From GYS-P2D sp964489125 (lineage in GTDB: Bacteria; Bacteroidota; Bacteroidia; Chitinophagales; Saprospiraceae): a DNA stretch of 22,729 nt. A model generated the notes under the pieces. That model was not told where the DNA came from. It did no database searches and was given only the letters and a program-made list of their open reading frames with translations. Where the stretch lies: the NCBI GenBank assembly GCA_964489125.1, contig CAZAXY010000056.1, positions 1 to 22,729 of the forward strand, read 5' to 3'. A program made the translations under genes and the position numbers. The first letter of the stretch is position 1, and every line of letters begins with the position of its first letter. Below, piece by piece: positions 1 through 7,681 of the stretch.

Positions 1-331
1 GGCCCAATCCGCCTGTTGTAGTTTCACCACTGAGGCCGGCATTAATGACTTGATAGGGTAAGCTCAATGAATCAATCCGTTTCTGTACCAGACTGGGATA
101 AGACTCTTCCTCATCTAGCCCATAGCCTGCTGTTAGGCTATCACCAAAAAACATGATATTTTTTTTAGAGGAAGTAGGAGACTCAGGTTTTTTCATCTCA
201 CTGGGGCTATTCGTTGAATCTAAGACAACATCTTGCTTGGATACAGGTTTATCATTGCAAGCAGATAAGATTAACATGAAGTATCCTGTGATTATAAATC
301 TCATAAGCCGAGATAAGGTAATGTGCGTCAT
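1..331 (-). CDS. tesA: TesA-type SGNH/GDSL esterase lipoprotein (3' part outside window)
   Basis: The visible 110 N-terminal residues read as a lipoprotein signal (lipobox LSAC, with Cys25 counted from the ATG at 331) followed by a polar linker and then the start of an SGNH hydrolase. Block I is GDSLTAGYG (residues 63-71, nucleophile Ser65) and block II is NAGLSGETTTGG (residues 97-108), matching the arylesterase/acyl-CoA thioesterase I (TesA) family. An in-frame ATG at 304 would give a shorter signal (MRFIITGYF) and is an equally good start. Known family members hydrolyse acyl esters and thioesters in the periplasm; the lipobox here suggests membrane anchoring. It is divergent, by 68 bases, from an ABC transporter, the order also seen at E. 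coli tesA-ybbAP. The catalytic Asp/His block lies outside the window. Confidence 0.88.
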   Translation of the reverse strand, partial: MTHITLSRLMRFIITGYFMLILSACNDKPVSKQDVVLDSTNSPSEMKKPESPTSSKKNIMFFGDSLTAGYGLDEEESYPSLVQKRIDSLSLPYQVINAGLSGETTTGGLG

Positions 332-399
332 GAAAGTCTAGTTAATAAGCAAGATAACGTAAGTTACATATCCTTAGTTTCACCAAGTATTCAGAAGTT

Positions 400-1092
400 A
401 TGGCGCATATATTGAGCGTGAGTGATCTCAAAAAGACGTATAAAGGGGTCAACAGAGAGCTAGTGGTATTGGATGATATCAATTTTACAATAGAGAGAGG
501 AGAAATCGTTTCAATTGTCGGTCCGTCAGGTAGTGGAAAGACAACACTCCTGGGGCTATGTGCTGGACTAGATACTCCTACCACTGGAAGTATTGTGTTG
601 ACCAGTGAGACTATAAGCAGCATGACTGAAAATGAAAAAGCAGCTGTGCGTAACAAGAAAGTTGGATTCATCTTTCAGAATTTTCAACTGTTGCCAACCC
701 TTACAGCAATTGAGAATGTAATGATCCCACTCGAATTACAAGGCAGATCCTCTGGAGCTCGAAATAAGGCTAAAGAATTGCTTGGAAGAGTGGGACTCGG
801 TGATAGATTAACTCACTATCCTGCTCAACTCTCAGGAGGCGAACAACAGCGTGTATCGCTTGCAAGAGCATTTAGCAATGACCCAGAAGTATTATTTGCT
901 GATGAACCAACCGGAAACCTCGATGAGGAAACAAGCGAAATGGTTGAAAACCTAATATTTGAGCTCAACCAGGAGCAAGGCACTACAATGATCATCGTCA
1001 CCCATGACCTCGACCTTGCTCAGAAAACACAGCGGATCATCAAGCTCAAGGGCGGTAAAATATCAAGTGACCTGCCAACTGATACTGTATAG
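400..1092 (+). CDS. ybbA: ABC transporter ATP-binding protein, YbbA/LolD type
   Basis: A 230-residue ATPase with a complete nucleotide-binding domain: Walker A GPSGSGKT (41-48), Q-loop Gln93, signature LSGGEQQ (144-150), Walker B VLFADEP (164-170) with the following TGNLD D-loop, and H-loop His202. The DEPTGNLD wording is typical of the MacB/LolD/FtsE group (type VII ABC systems), whose partners are FtsX-fold permeases. Such a permease starts two bases after the stop codon, so the two are surely cotranscribed and probably translationally coupled. The position, divergent from a TesA-like esterase, points to YbbA rather than LolD or FtsE. The substrate of YbbAP is not established; release or extraction of hydrophobic compounds or lipids from the inner membrane is the usual suggestion. 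The ATG at 400 fits the family N-terminus. Confidence 0.9.
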   Translation: MAHILSVSDLKKTYKGVNRELVVLDDINFTIERGEIVSIVGPSGSGKTTLLGLCAGLDTPTTGSIVLTSETISSMTENEKAAVRNKKVGFIFQNFQLLPTLTAIENVMIPLELQGRSSGARNKAKELLGRVGLGDRLTHYPAQLSGGEQQRVSLARAFSNDPEVLFADEPTGNLDEETSEMVENLIFELNQEQGTTMIIVTHDLDLAQKTQRIIKLKGGKISSDLPTDTV

Positions 1093-1094
1093 AT

Positions 1095-3623
1095 ATGGCT
1101 AACATCAAGTATCTTATATCTACTGCCTATCGCGACAGCCGCAAGGATAGAGGGAAACTGGCCTTGTTCATGAGTGCTATAATACTAGGTATAGCCGCAT
1201 TGGTAGCGATCAATTCCTTTAACTATAATCTGGTCAAGGATATAGACGAGCAATCCAAGTCGATTCTTGGAGCAGACATGTCAGTAACAGGCAATCAACC
1301 AATTGCTGAGCATCTGCAAATCATGCTTGATTCGATACCTGCCGAAGTCGCTTATGAGACGGAGCTATTTACCATGTCGTATCTCCCAAAAACGGACGAT
1401 AGCCAGTTCATCGGAGTAAAATCTATAGATGGCAACTTCCCGTTTTATGGCAAGCTTCTGACAGAGCCTGATGACGCTTTTGAGCGCCATCGGGACGAGC
1501 AGTTCATCATTGTGGACCATGGTATGATGCTGCAATATGGATTAGAAGTAGGCGATACTATCAAGATAGGTGGAGTAAGTATGATGATTGGCGGGAGATT
1601 GAAGAGTTCTTTTGGAAGTATATCGGCGGGTTCAAGTTTTGCTCCTAATATCTATATCACCCCTGAGTTACTTGACAAAAGCCAGCTCATACAACCGGGC
1701 AGTTTAGTAGATTATGCGCAGCATTACAAGTTGCTACAGGAATTTGATCCCGACGCCTGGGAAGATGACCATCGGGAAGCATTTAGAAACGAAAGCCTAA
1801 GGATAACAACAATAGACGATCAGCGAGAAAATCTCAAGGAGGCCTTTGACTCATTGAATTATTTTCTGAATCTCGTAGCTCTTGTATCATTGATACTAGG
1901 TTGTATCGGTGTGGCCAGTAGCGTTATGATCTACATCAAAAACAAAGTGAGTTCCATTGCGATCTTCAGATGCCTTGGAATGACTGGAGGCCAATCGTTT
2001 TTCATCTATTTTATTCAGATCCTGGTACTTGGAATAATCAGTGTCATTATTGGTGCCGCCATAGGAAGTGCGATTCAGATGCTATTGCCGATCATCTTAC
2101 AAGATTTCTTGCCATACAAGGTTGATATGGACATCTCATGGCGCGCCATAATGGAAGGGGCCTCTATCGGAGTTTTGATCACCATGCTGTTCGCCTTAGT
2201 TCCATTAGTTTCGATTAGGAATATCACCCCGTTGAGGACCTTAAGAGCTTCTGTAGATCAGGAAACAACTGGCATAGATTGGCTTAAAATAGGAATATAC
2301 ATTGCGATAGCATTAAGTATTTTTTTATTCCTATATCAGCTCATCGGTAGTACGACAGAAGCACTCGTCTTTTCGATTGGCCTGCTGGTAGCCTTCTTGG
2401 TGCTATTTGGGGTGTCCAAGTTGATCGTATGGGGAGTTCGTCGATATTTTCCTACGAGGTGGTCATTTGTGTTTAGACAGGGATTAGCTAATCTATATCG
2501 ACCCAATAACCAAACTCAGACGCTGATTATCTCGATAGGACTTGGTGCTGCGATCTTGACGACGCTATTCATCATACAAGGTCTCCTATTAGAAAATGTC
2601 GGTTCGATGGATGCAGGCAATCAGCCTAACATGATATTGTTTGGCATTGAGAAAGAACAGAAAGATGATATCAAGGCATTAACTGAAGAGTATAATATGC
2701 CAGTAATTCAGCAAGTCCCTATAGTTACTATGCGTCTAGCAGGATGGCAGGGACGAACTAAAACCGACTGGCTAGCAGATACTTCTCGGACAGCAAGTAG
2801 ATGGGCAATCAATCGTGAGGCAAGAGTGAGCTTTAGAGATTCACTCAATGCCGATGAACAACTGGTAGAGGGTGTATTTACTCCAGAGGTTGAACAGGGT
2901 GATAGTGTCTTTATAAGCCTTGCTGATAACTATGCCCGATCAATGGATGTATCCATCGGAGACGAGATGGTTTGGAATGTTCAAGGAGCATTGATTACAA
3001 CCTATGTCGGGAGTATCCGCAAGATAGACTTTAGAAGCATGCAGACGAGATTTTTTATTCTCTTCCCCAACGGTGTTTTAGAGCGTGCGCCGCAGTTTCA
3101 AGTTTTGGTAACTAAATCACCAGATACCGAGACCACAGCTCAATATCGAAGTGCTGTCGTTAAAGCCTTTCCTAATGTCTCCGTTATTGATCTGGGTATG
3201 ATACTCGTTACCCTTAATGACATATTGACCAAGGTGAGTTACATCATCCAGTTCATGGCTGGATTTAGTATTCTGACGGGATTGATTGTATTGATTAGTT
3301 CATTGTTCCTGAGCAAGTTTCAACGTATACGTGAGAGTGTCTTATTGCGCACGATAGGTGCTCTGCGGCACCAGATTTTTAGGATCAACTTCGTCGAGTA
3401 TCTCTTGATTGGCTCGCTTTCAGCATTGACAGGTATTGTACTTGCTCTTATCGGAAGCTATTTCTTGGCAACTCAGCAGTTGGAGTTAGAGTATGACATA
3501 CGATGGGGGCCTATTTTCATCGTCTTCGTGATTATTGTGTCTCTTACAGTCATAATAGGATTGCTCAATAGTCGTGAAGTGTTAAATAAATCTCCACTTG
3601 AGGTATTGAGAAAAGAAGTCTAA
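1095..3623 (+). CDS. ybbP: ABC transporter permease, YbbP/FtsX-type with two FtsX units
   Basis: An 842-residue inner-membrane protein, close to the roughly 800 residues of E. coli YbbP. Ten hydrophobic segments are visible: one near residues 22-42, then a large extracytoplasmic domain, a cluster at about 255-283, 300-335, 350-375, 394-417 and 423-450, one at about 475-500 opening the second half, a second extracytoplasmic domain, and three closing segments at about 713-740, 755-785 and 808-826. This is the duplicated FtsX permease architecture. Conserved cytoplasmic coupling stretches such as IFRCLGMTGGQ and LRTIGALRHQ follow the second transmembrane helix of each unit, as in FtsX-fold permeases. 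It ends with NKSPLEVLRKE, a C-terminal signature of this group. It pairs with the ATPase directly upstream (two-base gap). Confidence 0.88.
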   Translation: MANIKYLISTAYRDSRKDRGKLALFMSAIILGIAALVAINSFNYNLVKDIDEQSKSILGADMSVTGNQPIAEHLQIMLDSIPAEVAYETELFTMSYLPKTDDSQFIGVKSIDGNFPFYGKLLTEPDDAFERHRDEQFIIVDHGMMLQYGLEVGDTIKIGGVSMMIGGRLKSSFGSISAGSSFAPNIYITPELLDKSQLIQPGSLVDYAQHYKLLQEFDPDAWEDDHREAFRNESLRITTIDDQRENLKEAFDSLNYFLNLVALVSLILGCIGVASSVMIYIKNKVSSIAIFRCLGMTGGQSFFIYFIQILVLGIISVIIGAAIGSAIQMLLPIILQDFLPYKVDMDISWRAIMEGASIGVLITMLFALVPLVSIRNITPLRTLRASVDQETTGIDWLKIGIYIAIALSIFLFLYQLIGSTTEALVFSIGLLVAFLVLFGVSKLIVWGVRRYFPTRWSFVFRQGLANLYRPNNQTQTLIISIGLGAAILTTLFIIQGLLLENVGSMDAGNQPNMILFGIEKEQKDDIKALTEEYNMPVIQQVPIVTMRLAGWQGRTKTDWLADTSRTASRWAINREARVSFRDSLNADEQLVEGVFTPEVEQGDSVFISLADNYARSMDVSIGDEMVWNVQGALITTYVGSIRKIDFRSMQTRFFILFPNGVLERAPQFQVLVTKSPDTETTAQYRSAVVKAFPNVSVIDLGMILVTLNDILTKVSYIIQFMAGFSILTGLIVLISSLFLSKFQRIRESVLLRTIGALRHQIFRINFVEYLLIGSLSALTGIVLALIGSYFLATQQLELEYDIRWGPIFIVFVIIVSLTVIIGLLNSREVLNKSPLEVLRKEV

Positions 3624-3668
3624 GGATGATTATGGACTTCACCAGAACTGTCGCCTCTGCCAATTATG

Positions 3669-3700
3669 AGATAAGATGGATGGCTTTATCTTGTAATTTT
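3669..3700 (+). terminator. Weak candidate terminator after the ybbAP-type operon
   Basis: A 6-bp stem (3669-3674 pairs with 3686-3691, sequence AGATAA/TTATCT) with an 11-base loop is followed by a T-rich tail ending in TTTT at 3697-3700. The stem is AT-rich and short, so it would be weak; its location 46 bases after the permease stop is the main support. Confidence 0.3.
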
Positions 3701-3771
3701 AAATTTTGATTCTGACGGCGATAACGATTAAGTCAGATGACCATCAGATAAATAATACAAAGAACAATAAT

Positions 3772-4509
3772 ATGAGACTAAAGGATAAGGTAGCTATCGT
3801 AACAGGTGGATCAAGAGGAATCGGGCAGGCCACTGCTGAACTTTTTGCTAAAGAAGGCGCAAAAGTGATCATATGGGATCTATTAGATGAAGGCGAGGCT
3901 GTAGCGCAAAGTATCCGAGATAATGGTGGTGTGGCGGAGTTTCATAAAATTTCAATCACGGACAAGGAGGCCGTTGAGTCCGGTGTTGCTGCTGTGGTTG
4001 CTGCACATCAACGAATCGATATACTGATCAACAATGCCGGAATCACAAAGGATAAAACCCTCCTTAAGATGACCGATGAGATGTGGGATGCTGTGATTGG
4101 CGTGAACCTCACAGGTATATTCTACTGTACCCGTGCTGTCGCTGCAGTCATGAAGGAACAGAAATATGGTCGAATCGTATCTGCTGCATCGACAACTGGA
4201 TTGAGAGGAAACTACGGCCAGACGAATTATGCTGCGACTAAAGCTGGTGTGATTGGCATGACCAAGACTTGGGCTATGGAGCTTGGTAAACATGGAATCA
4301 CGGCCAATGCTGTTGCACCGGGATATACTCAGACGCCGATGACTGAAGCCATGCCCGCCAATGCTAAGGAAATGGCTAAAATGGTTATTCCAGTTGGTTT
4401 CTTGGCAGATCCAATAGATATCGCACATGGCTATGTCTATCTTGCTTCAGATGAAGCCAGGTTTGTCAGCGGTATATGTCTACCGATCGATGGAGGATAT
4501 ACACGATAG
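3772..4509 (+). CDS. SDR-family oxidoreductase, FabG/acetoacetyl-CoA reductase-like
   Basis: A 245-residue classical short-chain dehydrogenase. Visible motifs are the Rossmann TGGSRGIG (11-18), NNAG (87-90), active-site Asn112, Ser140, Tyr153 and Lys157 (YAATK), and the late PGYTQTPM and DGGYTR blocks found in FabG-like enzymes. Asp36 at the end of the second strand (VIIWD) usually favours NAD(H) over NADP(H), which argues against a dedicated fatty-acid-synthesis FabG and for a catabolic hydroxyacyl/ketoacyl oxidoreductase. An upstream TTG at 3706 would add 22 non-homologous residues; the ATG at 3772 leads directly into the family N-terminus and was chosen. The next gene, a LvaA/ACAD10-like kinase, starts two bases after the stop, so the two likely act on the same acyl-CoA-type substrate. 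FabG proper remains possible. Confidence 0.85.
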   Translation: MRLKDKVAIVTGGSRGIGQATAELFAKEGAKVIIWDLLDEGEAVAQSIRDNGGVAEFHKISITDKEAVESGVAAVVAAHQRIDILINNAGITKDKTLLKMTDEMWDAVIGVNLTGIFYCTRAVAAVMKEQKYGRIVSAASTTGLRGNYGQTNYAATKAGVIGMTKTWAMELGKHGITANAVAPGYTQTPMTEAMPANAKEMAKMVIPVGFLADPIDIAHGYVYLASDEARFVSGICLPIDGGYTR

Positions 4510-4511
4510 GG

Positions 4512-5585
4512 ATGACTATTGATAAACCCAAATCGGTACGTCGAGGAGAGGAACTTGATAATTCTAAACTATCGGAATACCTCAAGCAAGTCAATCCAGA
4601 ATGGGAAGGAGAGATGACTGTACAACAGTTTTCGGGGGGCTACTCTAACCTCACCTATAATCTGATTATCGGTGACCATGATCTGATCTTACGCAGGCCT
4701 CCTTTTGGAGCAAATGTCAAGAGTGGTCATGATATGGAGCGTGAGTATACTGTTCAAAATCAATTAAGAAGCCATTTTGAACCGGTCGCGCCAGTCTATC
4801 ATCTCTGTCAGGATCATGATGTAATGGGATGTGAATTTTACATCATGCAGCGTGTGAAGGGAGTCATTTTAAGAGCAAACGGCCTTGGAGAGCAAGGGCA
4901 ACAAGAGGTTTACAAGCAGATATCGGAGACATGGCTGAAGACCCTTGTAGATCTGCATCTTGTTGATTATGCAGCAGCAGATTTGTCAGACCTTGGGCGA
5001 CCTGAGGGATATACTCGACGTCAGATAGAGGGCTGGACTCGACGATATATTAAGGCGCAGACGCATGACCATAAATCAGCGAGCTTTGTGATGGATTGGC
5101 TCAACAAGTCCATACCCAATGATGTAGAATCTGCCCTGATTCACAATGATTATAAGTATGATAACGTCATGTTTGCGCCAGGTGATTGGTATAGGATCAT
5201 AGCCATCTTAGACTGGGAGATGGCGACTATTGGCAATCCGATTATGGACTTTGCAACGAGCTTGGCTTATTGGGCCGAGGAAGAAGATGTAGCAGTATTT
5301 GGTCCGCTAATCAGTCAACCCACCTATCAAGAGGGCAATCCAGATCGCACACAATTGATTGAGATGTATGGTGATCGTGCAGGTAGTGACATGAGTGATA
5401 TCGTATATCACTACGTCTATGGCCTATTCAAGATAGCGGTGATTATCCAACAGATCTATTATCGATATCATCATGGGCTTACAGATGATCCCCGATTTGC
5501 TAAATTGGATCAAGCTGTTCAGGGATTCTGCTTTAAGGCGCAACGAGCGATTGAGAAGGATCGAGTAAGTCAACTATTTGGGTGA
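4512..5585 (+). CDS. Phosphotransferase-family kinase, LvaA/ACAD10-11 kinase-domain type
   Basis: A 357-residue protein with the aminoglycoside-phosphotransferase fold. It shows the nucleotide loop FSGGYSNLTY (40-49), the LRRPP-FG...GHDMEREY stretch (60-79) that marks the ACAD10/ACAD11/LvaA branch, the catalytic HNDYKYDN loop (211-218; Asp213, Asn218) and the metal-binding ILDWE (232-236; Asp234). Members of this branch phosphorylate 4-hydroxyacyl-CoAs, as LvaA does in Pseudomonas levulinate catabolism; that role here is inference. A longer reading from an ATG at 4476 would overlap the SDR gene by 34 bases; the ATG at 4512, with GGAGG-like bases at 4492-4496 upstream, gives a normal family N-terminus. 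No acyl-CoA-dehydrogenase partner is adjacent. An antibiotic kinase is unlikely given the LRRPP motif. Confidence 0.82.
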   Translation: MTIDKPKSVRRGEELDNSKLSEYLKQVNPEWEGEMTVQQFSGGYSNLTYNLIIGDHDLILRRPPFGANVKSGHDMEREYTVQNQLRSHFEPVAPVYHLCQDHDVMGCEFYIMQRVKGVILRANGLGEQGQQEVYKQISETWLKTLVDLHLVDYAAADLSDLGRPEGYTRRQIEGWTRRYIKAQTHDHKSASFVMDWLNKSIPNDVESALIHNDYKYDNVMFAPGDWYRIIAILDWEMATIGNPIMDFATSLAYWAEEEDVAVFGPLISQPTYQEGNPDRTQLIEMYGDRAGSDMSDIVYHYVYGLFKIAVIIQQIYYRYHHGLTDDPRFAKLDQAVQGFCFKAQRAIEKDRVSQLFG

Positions 5586-5662
5586 TTATAGCGCAAGGTA
5601 TACTGCCGGCAAAGACCGTTTCTCTAAGGTTCAAAATGCCCTACTTCAGTGACAGATGGATC

Positions 5663-6220
5663 TTATAGGTAGACTTCTTGGATTGATTTTTCCACTAATT
5701 CCTGAAGTTGTTTTTCGTCAACGCCTAAATCTAACTGATATGTAGTGATTCCATCGAGTAAATGCAATTCGAATTGGTTGGTATACTCTAGACGAGTGAA
5801 TCTTTCAACTAGTACTTTGCTTTCTTCTATTGAATTATCGAAGGGTAGATGAATGCCAAACCCAATTATAACTCCTTTGCGCTCTAACATTGAATTACTG
5901 ACTATTTGAAACAATACCTCATTTGTGCTTATGTCGATCACAAAATCTTTGTTGTTTTCCAAGTATGCTTGCTTGACAGATTTAATAACTTCTTCCAGTC
6001 TTGTGGCAAAAGTTAACCAATTATCGCTCAGATATTCAAGTGATCGATCTATCTCACTCCATATATCTTGTGATTTTTGATCGATTACTAATATTACTGT
6101 AAGAGTGTTTTGTAAGTTGGTTGAATCATTTAGAAATACATATTCTGAGTCTTGCTGAATTAATGAAGGAGAATAGGAATTGAGCTTGCATAGCTTAGTT
6201 TGGCGGTCTCCGATTAACAT
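5663..6220 (-). CDS. Hypothetical protein, AT-rich, overlapping the decarboxylase gene
   Basis: A 185-residue open frame I do not recognise. It has no signal peptide or transmembrane segment and reads as a small soluble alpha/beta protein: a hydrophobic strand near 39-47 (LTVILVID), a helical stretch around 53-90, a strand-like VIIGFGIHLPF (about 117-127) and an acidic C-terminal helix (EKQLQELVEKSIQEV). The only ATG near the beginning is at 6220, which makes it overlap the end of the upstream decarboxylase by 26 bases in another frame, suggesting translational coupling. Three sampled 60-base lines inside it are 27-35% GC, against 40-52% in two lines of the decarboxylase, so it may be a more recent arrival or fast-evolving. 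Function unknown. Confidence 0.6.
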   Translation of the reverse strand: MLIGDRQTKLCKLNSYSPSLIQQDSEYVFLNDSTNLQNTLTVILVIDQKSQDIWSEIDRSLEYLSDNWLTFATRLEEVIKSVKQAYLENNKDFVIDISTNEVLFQIVSNSMLERKGVIIGFGIHLPFDNSIEESKVLVERFTRLEYTNQFELHLLDGITTYQLDLGVDEKQLQELVEKSIQEVYL

Positions 6221-7634
6221 AATTGTCTATCTCATCAATCAGAGCGATCAGGTGCTCTGTCGTAGTTGCTGGATTCATTATGGTTACCCTCAAGTAGAGC
6301 TGCCCTTGGAGGCGTGTGGACACGATGTAGAATTTTCCACTATTCAGTAGATACTCACGGATACGCAGGTTGACATCATCATATTGCGATGGCTTGCCTC
6401 CTACATACCTGAAGCACAGGATATTAGTCTGAGGTTTGTGAGCACACTCAAAGTTTTCTTGAGGCATTAAGTAGTCATAGAGCCAAAGTGCTAGATCAGT
6501 CTGGCGCTCAACAAAATCAGAAACATAACGTGGTCCATATTTCTTCAACAGATAATAGACCTTGATGGACATCATGAATTTAGTGGTCTCATAAGTTCTC
6601 TTGGCGAGATTGTGAGCATCTATTTTAGACTGATCAAAGAGATAATCAGCCTGTTGCTTGAAACTGTTGTAGCCGTCGATGTGATCTTTAAACAATACTG
6701 CTGTTGCCAGGGCAGGAGTCAACATCATCTTATGAGCATCTATAATAATTGAGTCGGCCTGATGAACCTGATCGAGAAGCTGTGATTTGAGCTTAGGAGA
6801 AAAAATGGCTGCGCCACCGTGTGCTCCATCAATATGTAACCAAATATGTTCTTGTTGGCATATCTCAACTAGTGGTGCTATATCATCATAAGAGCCTGTT
6901 GCCGTTGTGCAGGCACATCCGACTATAGCCATAATCTGTTGGTTAGATTGAGCACGTATATCCTTGACTTGTGTCATCATGGCTCCAACATCAACTTGAT
7001 AAGCTGCATTGACTGATATCTTGTGCAGGTTGTTGGGATTCAGACCCATCGTCGTCCATGCCCGCTCAATACAGAAATGTGCTTGTTCTGACACAAGTAT
7101 ATGTATGTCGTCTGCATGAGTATCAGGGTGATTGTGATAAAGTTTAGCACGTGCTGCAAGAAGAGCTGTGAGATTGGCAAGGGTGCCACCAGAAGTCAAA
7201 AACCCATTAGATTGTTCGGTACTATACCCTATGTGATTGGCAAATATCTTTATGACGATATGCTCCATGGCGACAGCTGCGGCTCCCATCTCATAGATTC
7301 CCATGCCATTATTCATCAGATCAGAAGTGAGCCCCAATAGAGCTATTTCTGGTTCTGGAGCAGATACCTGATGACCTATGTAACATGGATGATGCAGTCG
7401 TACTGAGCGCAAGAAAAGCTTTTGATGAAAATCAGATAAGTCTGTAATCTCCTGAGTTTCCCAATACTTGAGTTCGTCACTCGGCTCACTTAGATCAATT
7501 ACAGGCACGACCTCATTGCTTGAGTCTAATAAATAATCTGATAACTGATCAATCAGTTTGTACCCTTGTTTTCTGAAGTCCTCTATTTTTGAATCATTAT
7601 TCATGATGCAACATTCATTGTCATACACAAACAT
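6195..7634 (-). CDS. PLP-dependent group II decarboxylase (aspartate/glutamate/aromatic amino acid decarboxylase family)
   Basis: A 479-residue fold-type I PLP enzyme of the group II decarboxylase family, near the usual length. Visible elements are the phosphate-binding TSGGT (147-151), the ring-stacking His186 in SEQAHF, the cofactor aspartate in HIDGAHGG (267-274; Asp269, His272), and the Schiff-base Lys302 in DAHK followed by MMLTPALATAV. HPCYIGHQ (82-89) is the substrate-side motif. The substrate cannot be read from sequence: glutamate, aspartate, 2,4-diaminobutyrate and aromatic amino acids are all used in this family. The frame opens at 7634 with GGAAGA nearby; an ATG at 7604 (MNNDSKIEDF) matches family N-termini better and may be the true start. 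It is divergent from menC, with only 47 bases between, and is followed by the overlapping hypothetical gene. Confidence 0.85.
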   Translation of the reverse strand: MFVYDNECCIMNNDSKIEDFRKQGYKLIDQLSDYLLDSSNEVVPVIDLSEPSDELKYWETQEITDLSDFHQKLFLRSVRLHHPCYIGHQVSAPEPEIALLGLTSDLMNNGMGIYEMGAAAVAMEHIVIKIFANHIGYSTEQSNGFLTSGGTLANLTALLAARAKLYHNHPDTHADDIHILVSEQAHFCIERAWTTMGLNPNNLHKISVNAAYQVDVGAMMTQVKDIRAQSNQQIMAIVGCACTTATGSYDDIAPLVEICQQEHIWLHIDGAHGGAAIFSPKLKSQLLDQVHQADSIIIDAHKMMLTPALATAVLFKDHIDGYNSFKQQADYLFDQSKIDAHNLAKRTYETTKFMMSIKVYYLLKKYGPRYVSDFVERQTDLALWLYDYLMPQENFECAHKPQTNILCFRYVGGKPSQYDDVNLRIREYLLNSGKFYIVSTRLQGQLYLRVTIMNPATTTEHLIALIDEIDNYVNRRPPN

Positions 7635-7681
7635 AATTCTTCCAACGCCATCAAGAGATTGAGCTTAGCTATTTAATCATC

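Noticed and set aside
153..341. 62-codon plus-strand frame
   Set aside because: It lies antisense to the TesA-type gene, whose signal peptide and GDSL motif are unambiguous on the minus strand.
3706..3771. Upstream TTG extension of the SDR gene
   Set aside because: It adds 22 polar residues without family similarity, and the Rossmann N-terminus starts exactly at the ATG at 3772.
3952..4428. 158-codon minus-strand frame inside the SDR gene
   Set aside because: Shadow of the SDR gene, which carries the full set of catalytic motifs; the shadow is Ser/His/Cys-rich with no domain.
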